DNA of 64,000 nt from Ructibacterium gallinarum (GCF_014982785.1 NZ_JADCKB010000014.1:19551-83550), one strand, 5' to 3'. Numbered from the stretch's first letter, positions 8,886 through 19,875 are shown. Notes: generated by a model from the letters alone, not told the origin. Made by a program: numbers and translations.

Positions 8886-9848
8886 CTACCATAAACTCGT
8901 TTCGCTGCATTTCTTCGACACATAATTGGCCGACAGCAAAAGTATCACATTGATTACTGTATTAAATAAATTGACTGCGGTACTGTAACCATAATCCGGA
9001 GCGGTTCCAAATGCCAGTCGGTATACGTAAGATGATATAATATCCGCCTTATCCATGATCAAATCATTGTACATCAAAATAATTTTCTCTGAGCCCAAAG
9101 ACATCATCTGTCCCATTTTCAAAATCAGCATAATGATTACCGTAGGCATAATACCGGGAATGGTAACATGCAGCATCTTCTTCCATCTGCCGGCGCCGTC
9201 AATGGTCGCCGCTTCATATAAATCCATACTGATGCCGGAAAGGGCCGCTAAATAAATGATAGATCCCCAGCCAATTTCCTGCCAGATACCGGAAATGACA
9301 TAAATCGGTGTAAAGAAAGAGGACTCACTCATAAAGGAAATACGGTCGCCGCCAAACATCACCAAAATATCATTAATGATTCCGTCCCGTTTGGTAAAAT
9401 CTAAAACCAACCCTACTGCTACCACCAAAGAAATAAAATGCGGTAGATAAGTAATCGTCTGTACCGTTCTTTTAAACTTTTGTCCCCGCAGTTCATTCAG
9501 CAAGAGGGCCAGAATCAACGGAGCGGGAAAACCAAAAATCAAATTAGCAAGACTAATACGCAGCGTATTCCACAAAACATTAAAGAATTTAGGGCTGGAG
9601 AAAAACTCAATAAAATGCTCCATTCCAACCCAATGACTTCCCAGTATCCCCAATCTGGGGGAAAAATCCTTAAATGCAAGGATGATTCCACCCATGGGAA
9701 TATAGTGAAAAATCAGGTAGTAGAGAAAGACAGGCAAAAACATAACATACAGCGCACTGTCCGCCCGGAAATGTTTGATTAGCGACTCCCGAACGCTTAA
9801 CTTTTCAGCCTTTGCCGCATGTTTTTTTCCAAGGGAGATTTGTTTCAT
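8886..9848 (-). CDS. Carbohydrate ABC transporter permease, LplB/YteP type
   Basis: 320 residues with ATG at 9848 and AAAGGAG upstream. The charged N-terminus and first membrane segment (LYVMFLPVFLYYLIFHYIPM) are typical of LplB. The EAA loop is YEAATIDGAGRWKKMLHVTIP. The start lies one base after the stop of the SLH-protein gene, and only a few bases separate it from the second permease, so the genes are cotranscribed. It is the other half of the importer. Confidence 0.94.
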   Translation of the reverse strand: MKQISLGKKHAAKAEKLSVRESLIKHFRADSALYVMFLPVFLYYLIFHYIPMGGIILAFKDFSPRLGILGSHWVGMEHFIEFFSSPKFFNVLWNTLRISLANLIFGFPAPLILALLLNELRGQKFKRTVQTITYLPHFISLVVAVGLVLDFTKRDGIINDILVMFGGDRISFMSESSFFTPIYVISGIWQEIGWGSIIYLAALSGISMDLYEAATIDGAGRWKKMLHVTIPGIMPTVIIMLILKMGQMMSLGSEKIILMYNDLIMDKADIISSYVYRLAFGTAPDYGYSTAVNLFNTVINVILLLSANYVSKKCSETSLW

Positions 9849-9849
9849 A

Positions 9850-12540
9850 TCAATCCACTCCTTTTAAAATCACAATGTCTGCCACCGCATCGCGATATGC
9901 CCGAATAAAGATTTTATCTGCCCCGGAGAAGGAATTGTCCATGGAAACCAGGTTTTCCAGCTGATCCATACGCACTTCATTTTTTCGGCCGTCAAACTGA
10001 TACACATTAACGTCCTCAGGCAAAGCAAAAACGCGATTGCTCACTGGTGTGTTATTCTTGTTATCGTCAATCGTGATGCAAAGCGTATCCTCATCCGCAT
10101 ACGCCACCATAGACACCGCGGTCAGCAGATTGACCGCATAGTTTGCACCGTTCCAGATCCGGATTCCCAGATCATCACCTGCCCGGTACAGAACCCGGAA
10201 TGCGTCCACTTCTGACTTGGCGTTCAGCTTATACTGAATCACATCCCCGACTCTTAAATCCGAGAACAAGGTGCTGTTTTCTTTATCCGGCTCTTCCATC
10301 ACCACATCACCCAATTCCGGGAACCGGGTATTATTGGAAATCGTAGGAATAATGGTCACAAGCTCACCGTTTTGATAACCAGTAATGACGTTCAGCATGC
10401 CCCGTTCTTCATGATAAATCGTCTCCATGCTCTGCACCACCAAAGCGGCGCTGTTCCAAGGCAGGGTTGCTTCTGACGAAGCATTGAGGTCAACACCGCG
10501 GTTTACCACCGCGCCCACCTGACGTCTTTTATCCGCATCAAAAAGTTCCACGTTGTAAAAGACATCTGAGGTAAATATGGAGGTATCTGTTACCATATAA
10601 TAATCCTCATCTTCCTTTTCGTCGGGAATATTAAATACCGGCACGCTCTGCGGCACCAGGTACAGCCCTCCAAAACTGGGAATGGCCGTATTTTTAAAGT
10701 ACATAGAATTACTGGGGTTATCCTTAGAGAATACTTCTTCATCATAACCGCGATATTCGGTATTATTGGTATAGTCAGTGGCTGTATAAATTTTTTGAAC
10801 CAAATCATCAGAATTTCTCTGATACTGGATCAACGTATCCTCTTTGACTGCGGCATATGCCGCTTCATCACTGATACTTTCATCATTCACCCGCACCTTT
10901 GACTGAAGATTCAAGGTCAAAATTTCACCGCTTTGATCCAGGAGTTTTACCATATACGTGGTATCCAGCGACGTCAAGGCCGTCTTATCCATCACATAAG
11001 CATACAGCAGCCCTCCGGCGGCCGTGCTATCCGACGGGCAGAAAATATGTCCGAACGGATCCAGCAGAAAGGTTCCCTCATCGCCCAGTTTGATTTTTTC
11101 CGGCGCATCATATGCCAGCTGATAGGAAACATCATCAATAGAAAGCATGGTTTTGTCATCAACGTCGTTCATTTGCGTTACCTTGCCGCTGACCATCTGA
11201 TCACTGACCAAAATCCGTGCCGCTTTTTGATCCAGGCTCCAAGCCACTGCAGCCACATCATTTTTCACAAGGTCAGTCAGTTCTGCTTCTTCTCCGTTTT
11301 TCGTTAATTCCAGAGAATCAAGGTCATACAGCACCATTTTAGAAAGGCCATGGATATTATCGGAAAAATAAATCTCCTGTTCTGCCTCGTTTACACTGGA
11401 AATCAATGTGTTCTGGTAAGAGAAAATCAAAACAGTGTCATACTGAGAACCACTTCCAGAAACAAACCGCAGTGTTCCCTGATTGATATCCAGCAAGTTC
11501 ATATTGTATTCTTCCGCTGTAACTGCCTTGCCGTTAAAGATAATCCGGATCCCTTTGCGGAAGGAAAGCTTACTGCTATTTCCTGCCGACTCCCTGTAAT
11601 AGACCAAAGAATCCTCATTGATTTGCTCGATTTGATCTGCCTCTATTTCCATCATTTTACTTCCATCAGCAATATAATATCCCAAGAGGATCGGTTCCGT
11701 GCTTTGACTGTCTTGATAGAAATAGTACACTACCTCAACACCCAGCATATCGGCGATATCCGTATTTTCTACCCGGTAAGACGCGCTTTTGCCGTCAGAA
11801 AGAATGGTAACACATCCCTCTGGCGCAGCCTGATCCGGTGAGTCGATGGAGGTTACCGGATTAGCGGTAACCACTCCCGACGCTTTTGTCACATTCAAAA
11901 CAGATCCCAAAATGGTGTTATCCGTTACCGTGTACTCTCTGTCTTCACCGTAGCTAAGCGGCTCTAACATTTTGGTTTCCAGCGCGTTGTAAAGCATCAG
12001 CGCCATATCCCGGTTGGTCATTGGCTCGTCAAAAGCCTTTGCGGAAACACCTGTTAAAAGTCCGTTCTTTGCCGCCACATTAAAATATTCATCTGGATAT
12101 CCTTCCGGATTTTCAATGACGGATTTATAGCCAATCATGGAGACCATGATCTTTAGTCCCTGAAAATAGGTTGCCGCGTCATCAGGGCCAAATTCGGTTT
12201 CGGTATAGCCATTGACAATACCCATAGATTTTGCCACAGAAATATATCCATCATACTCGTCAGAAACATCTGTAAAACCAGACGGCTCAGCAGTTTGCGC
12301 CACTGCACCCAGGCCATATTCCCGCACGCTTGCTTTCACAAATTCCGCCCGGGTTGGGCTTCCTTCCGGATCGAAGTTTTCCTGATCCAAAATATCCAGA
12401 AAATCCAAAACGGAAAGAACCCGCACAAAACTTTCATCCATCACCGGAGCCGTTTCTTCCTGTACCGTATCTGCGGCAAAAACAGATACATTCAGCATCA
12501 TTGCCACAGCCGCTATTATAGAAACAAATTTTTTCAACAT
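9850..12540 (-). CDS. Secreted S-layer-homology surface protein of the polysaccharide locus
   Basis: 896 residues from ATG 12540 (GGAAGGGAG upstream). Signal peptide MLKKFVSIIAAVAMMLNVSVFA is followed by three SLH repeats (about residues 30-200; GFTDVSDEYDGYISVAKSMG, GIVNGYTETEFGPD, and a more degenerate third). The remaining ~690 residues are beta-strand-rich and match no enzyme family I recognise. SLH modules bind secondary cell-wall polymer, so the protein sits on the cell surface. It starts 4 bases after the stop of the giant lyase gene and directly precedes the transporter genes. This suggests a surface glycan-binding or docking role, which is inference only. Confidence 0.85.
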   Translation of the reverse strand: MLKKFVSIIAAVAMMLNVSVFAADTVQEETAPVMDESFVRVLSVLDFLDILDQENFDPEGSPTRAEFVKASVREYGLGAVAQTAEPSGFTDVSDEYDGYISVAKSMGIVNGYTETEFGPDDAATYFQGLKIMVSMIGYKSVIENPEGYPDEYFNVAAKNGLLTGVSAKAFDEPMTNRDMALMLYNALETKMLEPLSYGEDREYTVTDNTILGSVLNVTKASGVVTANPVTSIDSPDQAAPEGCVTILSDGKSASYRVENTDIADMLGVEVVYYFYQDSQSTEPILLGYYIADGSKMMEIEADQIEQINEDSLVYYRESAGNSSKLSFRKGIRIIFNGKAVTAEEYNMNLLDINQGTLRFVSGSGSQYDTVLIFSYQNTLISSVNEAEQEIYFSDNIHGLSKMVLYDLDSLELTKNGEEAELTDLVKNDVAAVAWSLDQKAARILVSDQMVSGKVTQMNDVDDKTMLSIDDVSYQLAYDAPEKIKLGDEGTFLLDPFGHIFCPSDSTAAGGLLYAYVMDKTALTSLDTTYMVKLLDQSGEILTLNLQSKVRVNDESISDEAAYAAVKEDTLIQYQRNSDDLVQKIYTATDYTNNTEYRGYDEEVFSKDNPSNSMYFKNTAIPSFGGLYLVPQSVPVFNIPDEKEDEDYYMVTDTSIFTSDVFYNVELFDADKRRQVGAVVNRGVDLNASSEATLPWNSAALVVQSMETIYHEERGMLNVITGYQNGELVTIIPTISNNTRFPELGDVVMEEPDKENSTLFSDLRVGDVIQYKLNAKSEVDAFRVLYRAGDDLGIRIWNGANYAVNLLTAVSMVAYADEDTLCITIDDNKNNTPVSNRVFALPEDVNVYQFDGRKNEVRMDQLENLVSMDNSFSGADKIFIRAYRDAVADIVILKGVD

Positions 12541-12544
12541 TTTC

Positions 12545-15500
12545 TTACTCCCTTCCAAAAATGTGCAGCGATCGGAAAATTACCGCTGAAACCTCTGCCC
12601 TTGTCGCATTGCGTCCCGGTCCAAACGAACCATCAGGGAATCCCTGCAATAACCCAAGCGACGTAATCTCTTTCACAGCATCTGCGGCGTAATCCGCAAT
12701 CGCATCTTCGTCCGTAAATGTGATTTCCGTTTCCGGAGAAATTTCTATTCCTTGCATCAAAACTGCTCTGTCAAGGATTACCGCCATTTCCTCTCGGGTA
12801 ATATTTGCGTCAGGACGGAAAGTGCCATTCTCATATCCCTTGACCAAACCTTGGGAAGCCATACAGGTTACCGCATGATAATACCAAGCATCCTCGGCTA
12901 CATCAGAAAACTCTGCTTCACCATTTTGCTGAAGCTGCATGGTCTTCGTGAGCATTTGCGCAAACTCAGCACGGGTAACCGACTGATCCGGATAAAAGTT
13001 TCCATCATCGCTTCCGTTTACGACAGCCAGATCTGCCAGCTTTTCAATGTAGGTATAGGCCCAATGTTCGGTAGGCACATCCGAAAATACGGGCTGATCC
13101 TGTATTTCCTGATTTCCATTTCCATTATTTCCTGTTCCGCTTCCAGAGCCAGAGCCGCCTGCACCTCCGCCTCCGCCAAAGCTTCCACCGCCGGAACTAC
13201 CAGAGCCGCCGGGATTATTCGGTACACCACTGCTGTTATTTGACGTCAGCTTCACTTCAATGCTGTCATAAATCTGATCTTCAAACCCAGAAACTGCAGC
13301 GGTTATAGTAAATTCAGTGCTAACCGCAGTAGACCGAACCGTCAAGACGCCGCTGTTTTGATCCAAAACGACACCAGAAGGATTGGAATCTAACTGATAA
13401 ACCACCGGTGCAGACATTTCCTTTCCATTATAATCCAAAACCTTGGCAGTGTAATGATAAGAGGTACTGCTCTTTGCAGGAGCGGTAATCGAGCTCTTTC
13501 CACTCAAGGTAATTTCATCCGGAACATTCAGTGCGGTAAACACAGAGAAAATCTGGCTTAGGGTCGGATTTGCCTTTGATGTTACTTCAATCTTGATTTC
13601 CGTATTTTCCGGAATCCCCGCCTGCAAGGTTAGGGTGCCATTTTCATCCATGGATATCCGTTCATCTGTATCCACAAGTGCAAAAGTAACACTCTGGTCG
13701 CCAAAGATATTTCCGTTTTGATCCACAATATCAGCCGTGTAAACAAAACTGCGTTCTCCGCTTTCCGGCGGACAGACATATTTCATACCATTGAGCACAA
13801 TAGAACTTGCCGCTCTTTCTGCTACTCTAACCGTTTTAGAGGAAACCGCCGCCACACTGGATGCGGATTTTGCTACAATGGTAACTACAGTTCCAACGGG
13901 AACATCCGGATCCAGAATGAGTACCCCTTCATCTACGGTGACGCCATCCACCGGCTGATACAGGCTCCAAACAATCCGATCTTCCATGGGATAGCCAAAC
14001 TGATCCAGCACCTGTCCTTCATAAACCACAGAGGTCTGGGTGCCGTCTTCGTTCATGGTCACTGTGTCCGGCCCGGTAATCACCAAGCTGCTCCGCTGAG
14101 AATCTACCGTAGACAGCCGAACTGTTTTTGAGGAAGAAATCTCTCCTGCCGCAGCTGTAATTGTCACCTCAGCTCCATTTCTGGCCTCAGGGGACACAGT
14201 AACAGTTCCGGTTTCTTCATTGATCGAAACGCCGGAAACATTGCCGCCAAGGCTCCAACGAACCGTTTGGCCGGATAAGGTATTATTATACTGGCTGATG
14301 ACATTCGCACTGTATTTTCCATAGCTGACACCAGCGGTCGGGATCTTTAGCATCGCATCACCGCTGATTTCCACACTCATGGGCTCCGGCGCCTTTACGT
14401 CTTCGGATTTTAGCACTGTCAATCTTCCGCCCTGGGCAGGAACCGTCACCTTACCGCCAGAAGACGCATAGTTCGTACCGGTCTGCATATCAATTAATGC
14501 TTTGCTGGAACTTAATGACACATTTTTGACATATCCCGAACTATTGGCCACAATAACCGCATAGGTTCCGTCCACCTTTGTCAAACGATATGCCGTAACT
14601 GTTGGATCTTCGCACTGCAATTCGCTGATAGAAAGCGAGTTCTGCCCGCTCTTTAGCGGTTCCAGTACAACCAGGTGATTGGAATCCTTCGGCGCTGTGC
14701 TCATCACATAATTCATAACATTCTCGCCGTTCACCTTGGGTCCAACCGGAGTAGTTGGTTTGAACTCGGTGGTGATCTGCACGTCTGCCGGTTCTAATAC
14801 CGTGGTCTTTAAATTGGTATCAAAAAAGCCTTTTGAAGTTACCACATTTCCTTGTACCGTAGCCGATTTTGCCACTACAGGCATATTGAAAATTGTGTTA
14901 TTGGGCGCTCCGTCAATTTGATCCCAAATGACAACCGCGTTAAATCCATTCTCCAACAATGCGTAATTTCGATAGTCAATGGCATCATTGACTCTGGTCC
15001 AGGTAGTCCGCACCCGGATATAGTCCATTTCATTGGAACTGAAAATACTGTCACGCCTGCTGGTGGTAGGACCTGCTTCCGGGGTTTTTCCATCCTTGGT
15101 AAATAGCAATGCCGCATGAGAAGATGTATTGGCATACCAGCCTCTGCTGGAAGTAAAATAACTCTCAATACCTGGATCCATGACCAATGGTACCGAATTG
15201 GCATATAGGATAAACGAACCTTGATCCGCATGTCCGTGTCCCAGCGCAGTATCATTTGACATGGTAAAGAAGTATTTGGCATTATCCCTGCCATAGTTCT
15301 CACGGAAAATATATACCCCTGTGGTAGCTGACTGGTAGTCACCCAGCTGAAGCGGATAATTCGCGTCACCAAAGTCAAATTCCATAGGGTTAAAGAAATT
15401 CATCAGAGCAACACTTTCACCGCTGTAGCCACTCATAGGTGAACCAGACATCAGCCACATTTTCTGCATCCACTGGGCAAGCTCCGGATTTACCTTTGCA

Positions 15501-18500
15501 ACCTGATCATAGTACTGACCGCAGTAAGCAAAAATCGAGGATGAATTCTTTAGATCCGCATCCCCAAAAGGCGGCGTACCTATCTGATTGTTAAAATAGC
15601 TGTACGGCGGCGTGGAAGTGTTAATTGCATATTCAAACATCTTAGGAAGATTGGTAGTTCCCCACCAGTCATCTCCCCGGGCAATATTGATAACTCTGGC
15701 AAAGGGAGCAAATTTTTGGATAACCGCACCCACATACCGGATACTTTCCGGCCAGCCTCCGTCATCATATACCGTCCGCTTCAACTGTTCATACAGCACG
15801 GTAGAACCGTTCATCAAAAACTGTCTTGCATCCTTCTGATCCGGGAAGGTAATGCCATACATAGCCGCACCACAGGATTGGTCGGTGAGCCAGTTTCCGC
15901 CAACCACGATATCCTCTGGGTCAGCTGTCGTTCTGTCGCGGGAATCCAAAAGGAATTTTGCAAGATACTCCACCGCATTCATAAACTGCTCATACTCTTC
16001 CTCCGTAAAAACGCCCGAGTCTTTAATCAAGGTATATGCAGTGCAGATGCTTTGCATAATTCTTCCGCCCTGCACTTCGCCGTATGCGTCAATCCCGTCC
16101 GGACGGTTATTTTTCATCATCCAATATTCTGCACCCTGACAAAAATCATTGATGGAATACAAAAGCCTGTTTTTCGCTTTCTGGGCATAATAAATATCAT
16201 GTTCTACCGCATAAACAATAGCATCTGCCTGTGCCTGAGAAAGTTGATTTCCCGTACTGGATTTATTGTTCCAGTTGGTGGTAAATGTTCCAATTGCTTC
16301 GTCATTCTTATTGTAATAAGTAATCACCGGCACAATACCGCGGTTTAGCTTTTCATCTATTTTATTCCGTATGGAAATAGAATAACTCTGTCCGGCAACC
16401 AACGGAATCTTTTCTGTATAGCGAATACCGCCCTGATCTTCCGCCGTGGGGTTTTGAATATAAATACTGCGGGAACCAGAATACACATAATTGCCTCTTG
16501 ACTCCCAGCTAAACTGCGGATTTCCCTGATAGGTTACATATTCCCAATATTCTGGTTTATCCGTTCCTGACTCAAATCCGGCATTTTCAATCACGATGGG
16601 ATCGCCGCTTCCAGTAATGCTAATATCGTCAATCCAGACATGGCCAACTTTTTTAGGATCCTCCTGATTTTCATGCTCTACCGATGGGAGGTATAGCTCC
16701 AAGGTAGCATACGCCGTATTATTCGGAACCTTAAAATTCGTGGTTGGCATACTGCTCCACAGTTTAAAATATTGGTTAATTTCCTCTCTTGTATGATCCT
16801 CATTCATGATCCAGAACAGCCGTTCCACCTGGGTTAAATCCATTTCATCCGAAAGCTGTTTTAGATAATTGTATTGATCCTGAAGCACACTGTATTTGTT
16901 GATCTTGTTAGAAAATTCAATGACATCCTCTTCCGTGAAAAATGTATTGGAAAGCGGCTCAATATCTTGACGCAGAATCTGTGTATTATACATATTCCAT
17001 ATGGCGTCATAGATTTTCACAAGCGCTTTTCCGGTTAACATAGTGTCTCCGCTTGCATAAATTCTCTCAGCATCGTCTCTTGCTAAAGTTAAAGCATCAT
17101 AACTCTCTGCTGGATACTGTCCAACATCTCCACCAACCACTGCGGATTCCAGCATTGCATCAGCGCTCTCCATTGCCTTCTGATACATTTCATCCATTTT
17201 GGAACGCTCTACCTCATTAATTTTAATCTCCAAAACAGGACGCAAAGACGCATTGGTTGCCTCTTTTGAATGAAATCCAGAAGGATATTTGGGCGCTGGG
17301 TTTCGAACATCCCAAACAGCAAATCCAATGGTTTCATCCGCATTTTGCTGGGCAATGACTTGATTGGTTACAGAAAGAGAGCTGCGTGTATTGCTGCTTC
17401 CTGACCCGAACTGCACCAGCAACGGTTGTATATCTTCTAAACAATACATATTATCTGTCTGATTGATTTCCAACCATTTATCAAGCGTCATGGATTTTTC
17501 ATCCCATTGTGCATTGATATCTTGGGGGATTTGATACAGCAGTACCTGATTGTTGTTGTTAGTAGCATTATACAACTGCAGTGTTGCCTTGGAAATTTCG
17601 CCGCCGATTTCGCTTAAATCAAATTTAATTAGCGCCAACCGGCCATTTCCGGCACCCATGCTCACTTCACTTCCGTGAGGGTTCTCACCCTTCTTCTGCA
17701 CATATGTATCATCAGAAGGAGATAGTTTTATTGTCTGTAAAACATCATTTAAAATATGCTGGGTCAAATACCAACCATTCATTTCTGACATTCCCATGGT
17801 AGAGCTGTATCCCGGATAGGTTTTGGAATACCGCTTTAACGCAAATTGTATCGCTTCGTCCGGCCTTGGCTCTGCAAAGGAACGGTTTCTGGTAAAAGGC
17901 CTTTCATAGGTTCCGTCAAGTACAGAGTTTGCGTAATCAATATATTCCTGCAAAGCAAATCGGGCAGAAGCTGGGTACATCTCCGGTTCTGTCATCATAT
18001 TGATTTCGCCGTCAACCACATCCTGCATCAGCTGGATCCGATAGGCGGAAAACTCCAATGCATTGTTTTCCTCATCTACCACAGCATCCGATTGCACCGC
18101 GGTTCCAATAAGTTCTTTCATCGATCCCGCAATTTCCTCAATAGACGCTTTAATATTGCCAGCGGTAGAAGCATCCGTAATGCTGTTATAGCTATTTTCA
18201 ATTTTTGTCAAGGCATTTTCCTTGTCCGCCGATGCCACCTGCCCAGGCGCTCCACCTTCTGGCATAGCCCCCACATAATCCAGCGCATATGCATATACTT
18301 GATCCAAAGATGCCTTTAAAGAACTGCGGTTCCCGTCACTAATCATAGGAACAATAATGCAAATTTCATGTTCTATAACTGCTTCTCCATTGGTGACCGT
18401 AACCGTTACCGGAACTCTGGCATCCCCATCTTTGGGCCGGTTCACTTTACCATCGTCGCTCAAATATTCGGGCATTCCGCTTTTCCATGTTATCTGGGAA

Positions 18501-19801
18501 CCAAAGTCACCTGTGGAAGGAAATTCTATATCAGAAATGACTGTAATACCGTCAAAGGGTTTTGCCTGCTGCTCAAAATCATATTCCGCTTTCATTTCAT
18601 CTGTGGGGCTGGTCTTTAGCACCTTGACTGTAAAGGTTCTGGAATAAGTTGCCGCCCCTTTGATTGCCGTGGCAGTCAGTGTTACTTCTTTATCATCTTC
18701 CGTAAAGGACGGCCGCATCACCGTTCCGCTCGGGTCAATCACAGATGGATCACTGGATTCCCAATAAATATCTGTCTCACCGCTTTGTCCTTTCGACGGC
18801 AGTATCAAATTTTCCGTTACTGCATTTAAATCTGCTTCTTCCCCATTTTGATCTTGTATCACTATACCACGTGCATCATTTACCACTAGAATCATATCCG
18901 GATCATCTTCCAGAGTCAAAACCAAGTGGGGCTGGTATTCCGGATCTACCAGAGCCTCTTTCGAGAATATATGGATACCCCAGGTTTGGTTTCCAGTATA
19001 ACCTGTCACCAGACGCAAGCTAAGATACGAATCCTGCTCCCCTGCCACAGCATCAGTGATATCCATCAAAGTCGGCGTGGTATTTGATTTAATCAATAAA
19101 TCCGTACCGGAATCAAAAATTTTTACTGAATTATTTGCCAGGTTTCTGGAATTATTCCATGTAATATCCGTAGTATTGTCCGGCTTAGCATTGTTTTTGC
19201 TGCCTTCTGTCCAGCTATCATCTGAAACATAAAAGAGCTGATATTCTCTTGCATTTCTTGTATCTAGGCTCTCATCATGGCCATAGGTTACAGCAAGCTC
19301 CGCTTTACTGATGACAGTTCCAGGTTGCTGTACCTGGGACAAATCAAATTTCAAAAAAATTTCCCGGCTCAATACGCCATCCCGGGCAGCAGAAAAGTTT
19401 ACTTCTGTAGCTCCAAAATTATTTCCTGCCGTGCCAACTTGAACCATTGCATCAGCAATGACAGGAAGTTTGATAATATTTCCTTCTCCATATAACGCAA
19501 CCAGATTCTCTGTTTCGCTGTTTTGAGCGCCGACTGTGTTTTCCGTCGTTTTCTCTCCATCCACCGAAACATCGCTGATTTCTGTTTCATCAGGTTCGTC
19601 TAAATCCGAAGCTGCATCCCCCTCTGTCAGAAGACCATTTGAAACTGTATTCTCTCCGGCAGCCGCCTGGGGCATTTCTGAGACAGTTTCTGCTGTTTCA
19701 GTCTGCACTGTACTACGCAGCCCCTCTGCCGCCCCTGCCGGTACCGCAAACAAATTCATCAGCAGCGCCAGGACGGTCAGTGCGCCTATCCCTTTTTTCA
19801 T
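12545..19801 (-). CDS. Giant secreted heparinase II/III-family protein with DNRLRE, Ig-like and SLH domains
   Basis: 2418 residues. Order seen: signal peptide (1-25); acidic linker; DNRLRE/CBM96-like domain (about 108-300); two bacterial Ig-like segments (about 310-490); helical spacer; second DNRLRE-like domain (about 690-880); a carbohydrate-binding-like segment (NAGFESGTDKPEYWEYVTYQ, about 1120-1200); heparinase II/III toroid and beta-sandwich (about 1230-1760, signature GHGHADQGSF near 1523, VMDPGIESYF); several Ig-like repeats; a Gly/Ser/Asn linker; three C-terminal SLH repeats. The catalytic region is clearly paralogous to the intracellular enzyme at 555-3158. It should be held on the cell wall and start depolymerisation of an external polysaccharide. 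ATG at 19801 follows AAGGAGGA. It is the first gene of the operon. The substrate is unknown. Confidence 0.9.
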   Translation of the reverse strand: MKKGIGALTVLALLMNLFAVPAGAAEGLRSTVQTETAETVSEMPQAAAGENTVSNGLLTEGDAASDLDEPDETEISDVSVDGEKTTENTVGAQNSETENLVALYGEGNIIKLPVIADAMVQVGTAGNNFGATEVNFSAARDGVLSREIFLKFDLSQVQQPGTVISKAELAVTYGHDESLDTRNAREYQLFYVSDDSWTEGSKNNAKPDNTTDITWNNSRNLANNSVKIFDSGTDLLIKSNTTPTLMDITDAVAGEQDSYLSLRLVTGYTGNQTWGIHIFSKEALVDPEYQPHLVLTLEDDPDMILVVNDARGIVIQDQNGEEADLNAVTENLILPSKGQSGETDIYWESSDPSVIDPSGTVMRPSFTEDDKEVTLTATAIKGAATYSRTFTVKVLKTSPTDEMKAEYDFEQQAKPFDGITVISDIEFPSTGDFGSQITWKSGMPEYLSDDGKVNRPKDGDARVPVTVTVTNGEAVIEHEICIIVPMISDGNRSSLKASLDQVYAYALDYVGAMPEGGAPGQVASADKENALTKIENSYNSITDASTAGNIKASIEEIAGSMKELIGTAVQSDAVVDEENNALEFSAYRIQLMQDVVDGEINMMTEPEMYPASARFALQEYIDYANSVLDGTYERPFTRNRSFAEPRPDEAIQFALKRYSKTYPGYSSTMGMSEMNGWYLTQHILNDVLQTIKLSPSDDTYVQKKGENPHGSEVSMGAGNGRLALIKFDLSEIGGEISKATLQLYNATNNNNQVLLYQIPQDINAQWDEKSMTLDKWLEINQTDNMYCLEDIQPLLVQFGSGSSNTRSSLSVTNQVIAQQNADETIGFAVWDVRNPAPKYPSGFHSKEATNASLRPVLEIKINEVERSKMDEMYQKAMESADAMLESAVVGGDVGQYPAESYDALTLARDDAERIYASGDTMLTGKALVKIYDAIWNMYNTQILRQDIEPLSNTFFTEEDVIEFSNKINKYSVLQDQYNYLKQLSDEMDLTQVERLFWIMNEDHTREEINQYFKLWSSMPTTNFKVPNNTAYATLELYLPSVEHENQEDPKKVGHVWIDDISITGSGDPIVIENAGFESGTDKPEYWEYVTYQGNPQFSWESRGNYVYSGSRSIYIQNPTAEDQGGIRYTEKIPLVAGQSYSISIRNKIDEKLNRGIVPVITYYNKNDEAIGTFTTNWNNKSSTGNQLSQAQADAIVYAVEHDIYYAQKAKNRLLYSINDFCQGAEYWMMKNNRPDGIDAYGEVQGGRIMQSICTAYTLIKDSGVFTEEEYEQFMNAVEYLAKFLLDSRDRTTADPEDIVVGGNWLTDQSCGAAMYGITFPDQKDARQFLMNGSTVLYEQLKRTVYDDGGWPESIRYVGAVIQKFAPFARVINIARGDDWWGTTNLPKMFEYAINTSTPPYSYFNNQIGTPPFGDADLKNSSSIFAYCGQYYDQVAKVNPELAQWMQKMWLMSGSPMSGYSGESVALMNFFNPMEFDFGDANYPLQLGDYQSATTGVYIFRENYGRDNAKYFFTMSNDTALGHGHADQGSFILYANSVPLVMDPGIESYFTSSRGWYANTSSHAALLFTKDGKTPEAGPTTSRRDSIFSSNEMDYIRVRTTWTRVNDAIDYRNYALLENGFNAVVIWDQIDGAPNNTIFNMPVVAKSATVQGNVVTSKGFFDTNLKTTVLEPADVQITTEFKPTTPVGPKVNGENVMNYVMSTAPKDSNHLVVLEPLKSGQNSLSISELQCEDPTVTAYRLTKVDGTYAVIVANSSGYVKNVSLSSSKALIDMQTGTNYASSGGKVTVPAQGGRLTVLKSEDVKAPEPMSVEISGDAMLKIPTAGVSYGKYSANVISQYNNTLSGQTVRWSLGGNVSGVSINEETGTVTVSPEARNGAEVTITAAAGEISSSKTVRLSTVDSQRSSLVITGPDTVTMNEDGTQTSVVYEGQVLDQFGYPMEDRIVWSLYQPVDGVTVDEGVLILDPDVPVGTVVTIVAKSASSVAAVSSKTVRVAERAASSIVLNGMKYVCPPESGERSFVYTADIVDQNGNIFGDQSVTFALVDTDERISMDENGTLTLQAGIPENTEIKIEVTSKANPTLSQIFSVFTALNVPDEITLSGKSSITAPAKSSTSYHYTAKVLDYNGKEMSAPVVYQLDSNPSGVVLDQNSGVLTVRSTAVSTEFTITAAVSGFEDQIYDSIEVKLTSNNSSGVPNNPGGSGSSGGGSFGGGGGAGGSGSGSGTGNNGNGNQEIQDQPVFSDVPTEHWAYTYIEKLADLAVVNGSDDGNFYPDQSVTRAEFAQMLTKTMQLQQNGEAEFSDVAEDAWYYHAVTCMASQGLVKGYENGTFRPDANITREEMAVILDRAVLMQGIEISPETEITFTDEDAIADYAADAVKEITSLGLLQGFPDGSFGPGRNATRAEVSAVIFRSLHIFGRE

Positions 19802-19829
19802 ACAAATTCCTCCTTGTCTGATAAACTAA

Positions 19830-19875
19830 GAAAAGCAGTCTGTTATAGAGGGAACTATAAACCAAGCTGCTTTTC
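19830..19875 (-). promoter_or_regulatory. Leader hairpin of the giant lyase operon
   Basis: A 9-bp outer stem (19830-19838 with 19867-19875) and an inner stem (about 19842-19848 with 19855-19862) begin within a few bases of the predicted transcript start. It parallels the hairpin at 440-475 and shares the + strand string GAAAA(G)CAGTCTGT with it. Confidence 0.5.
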
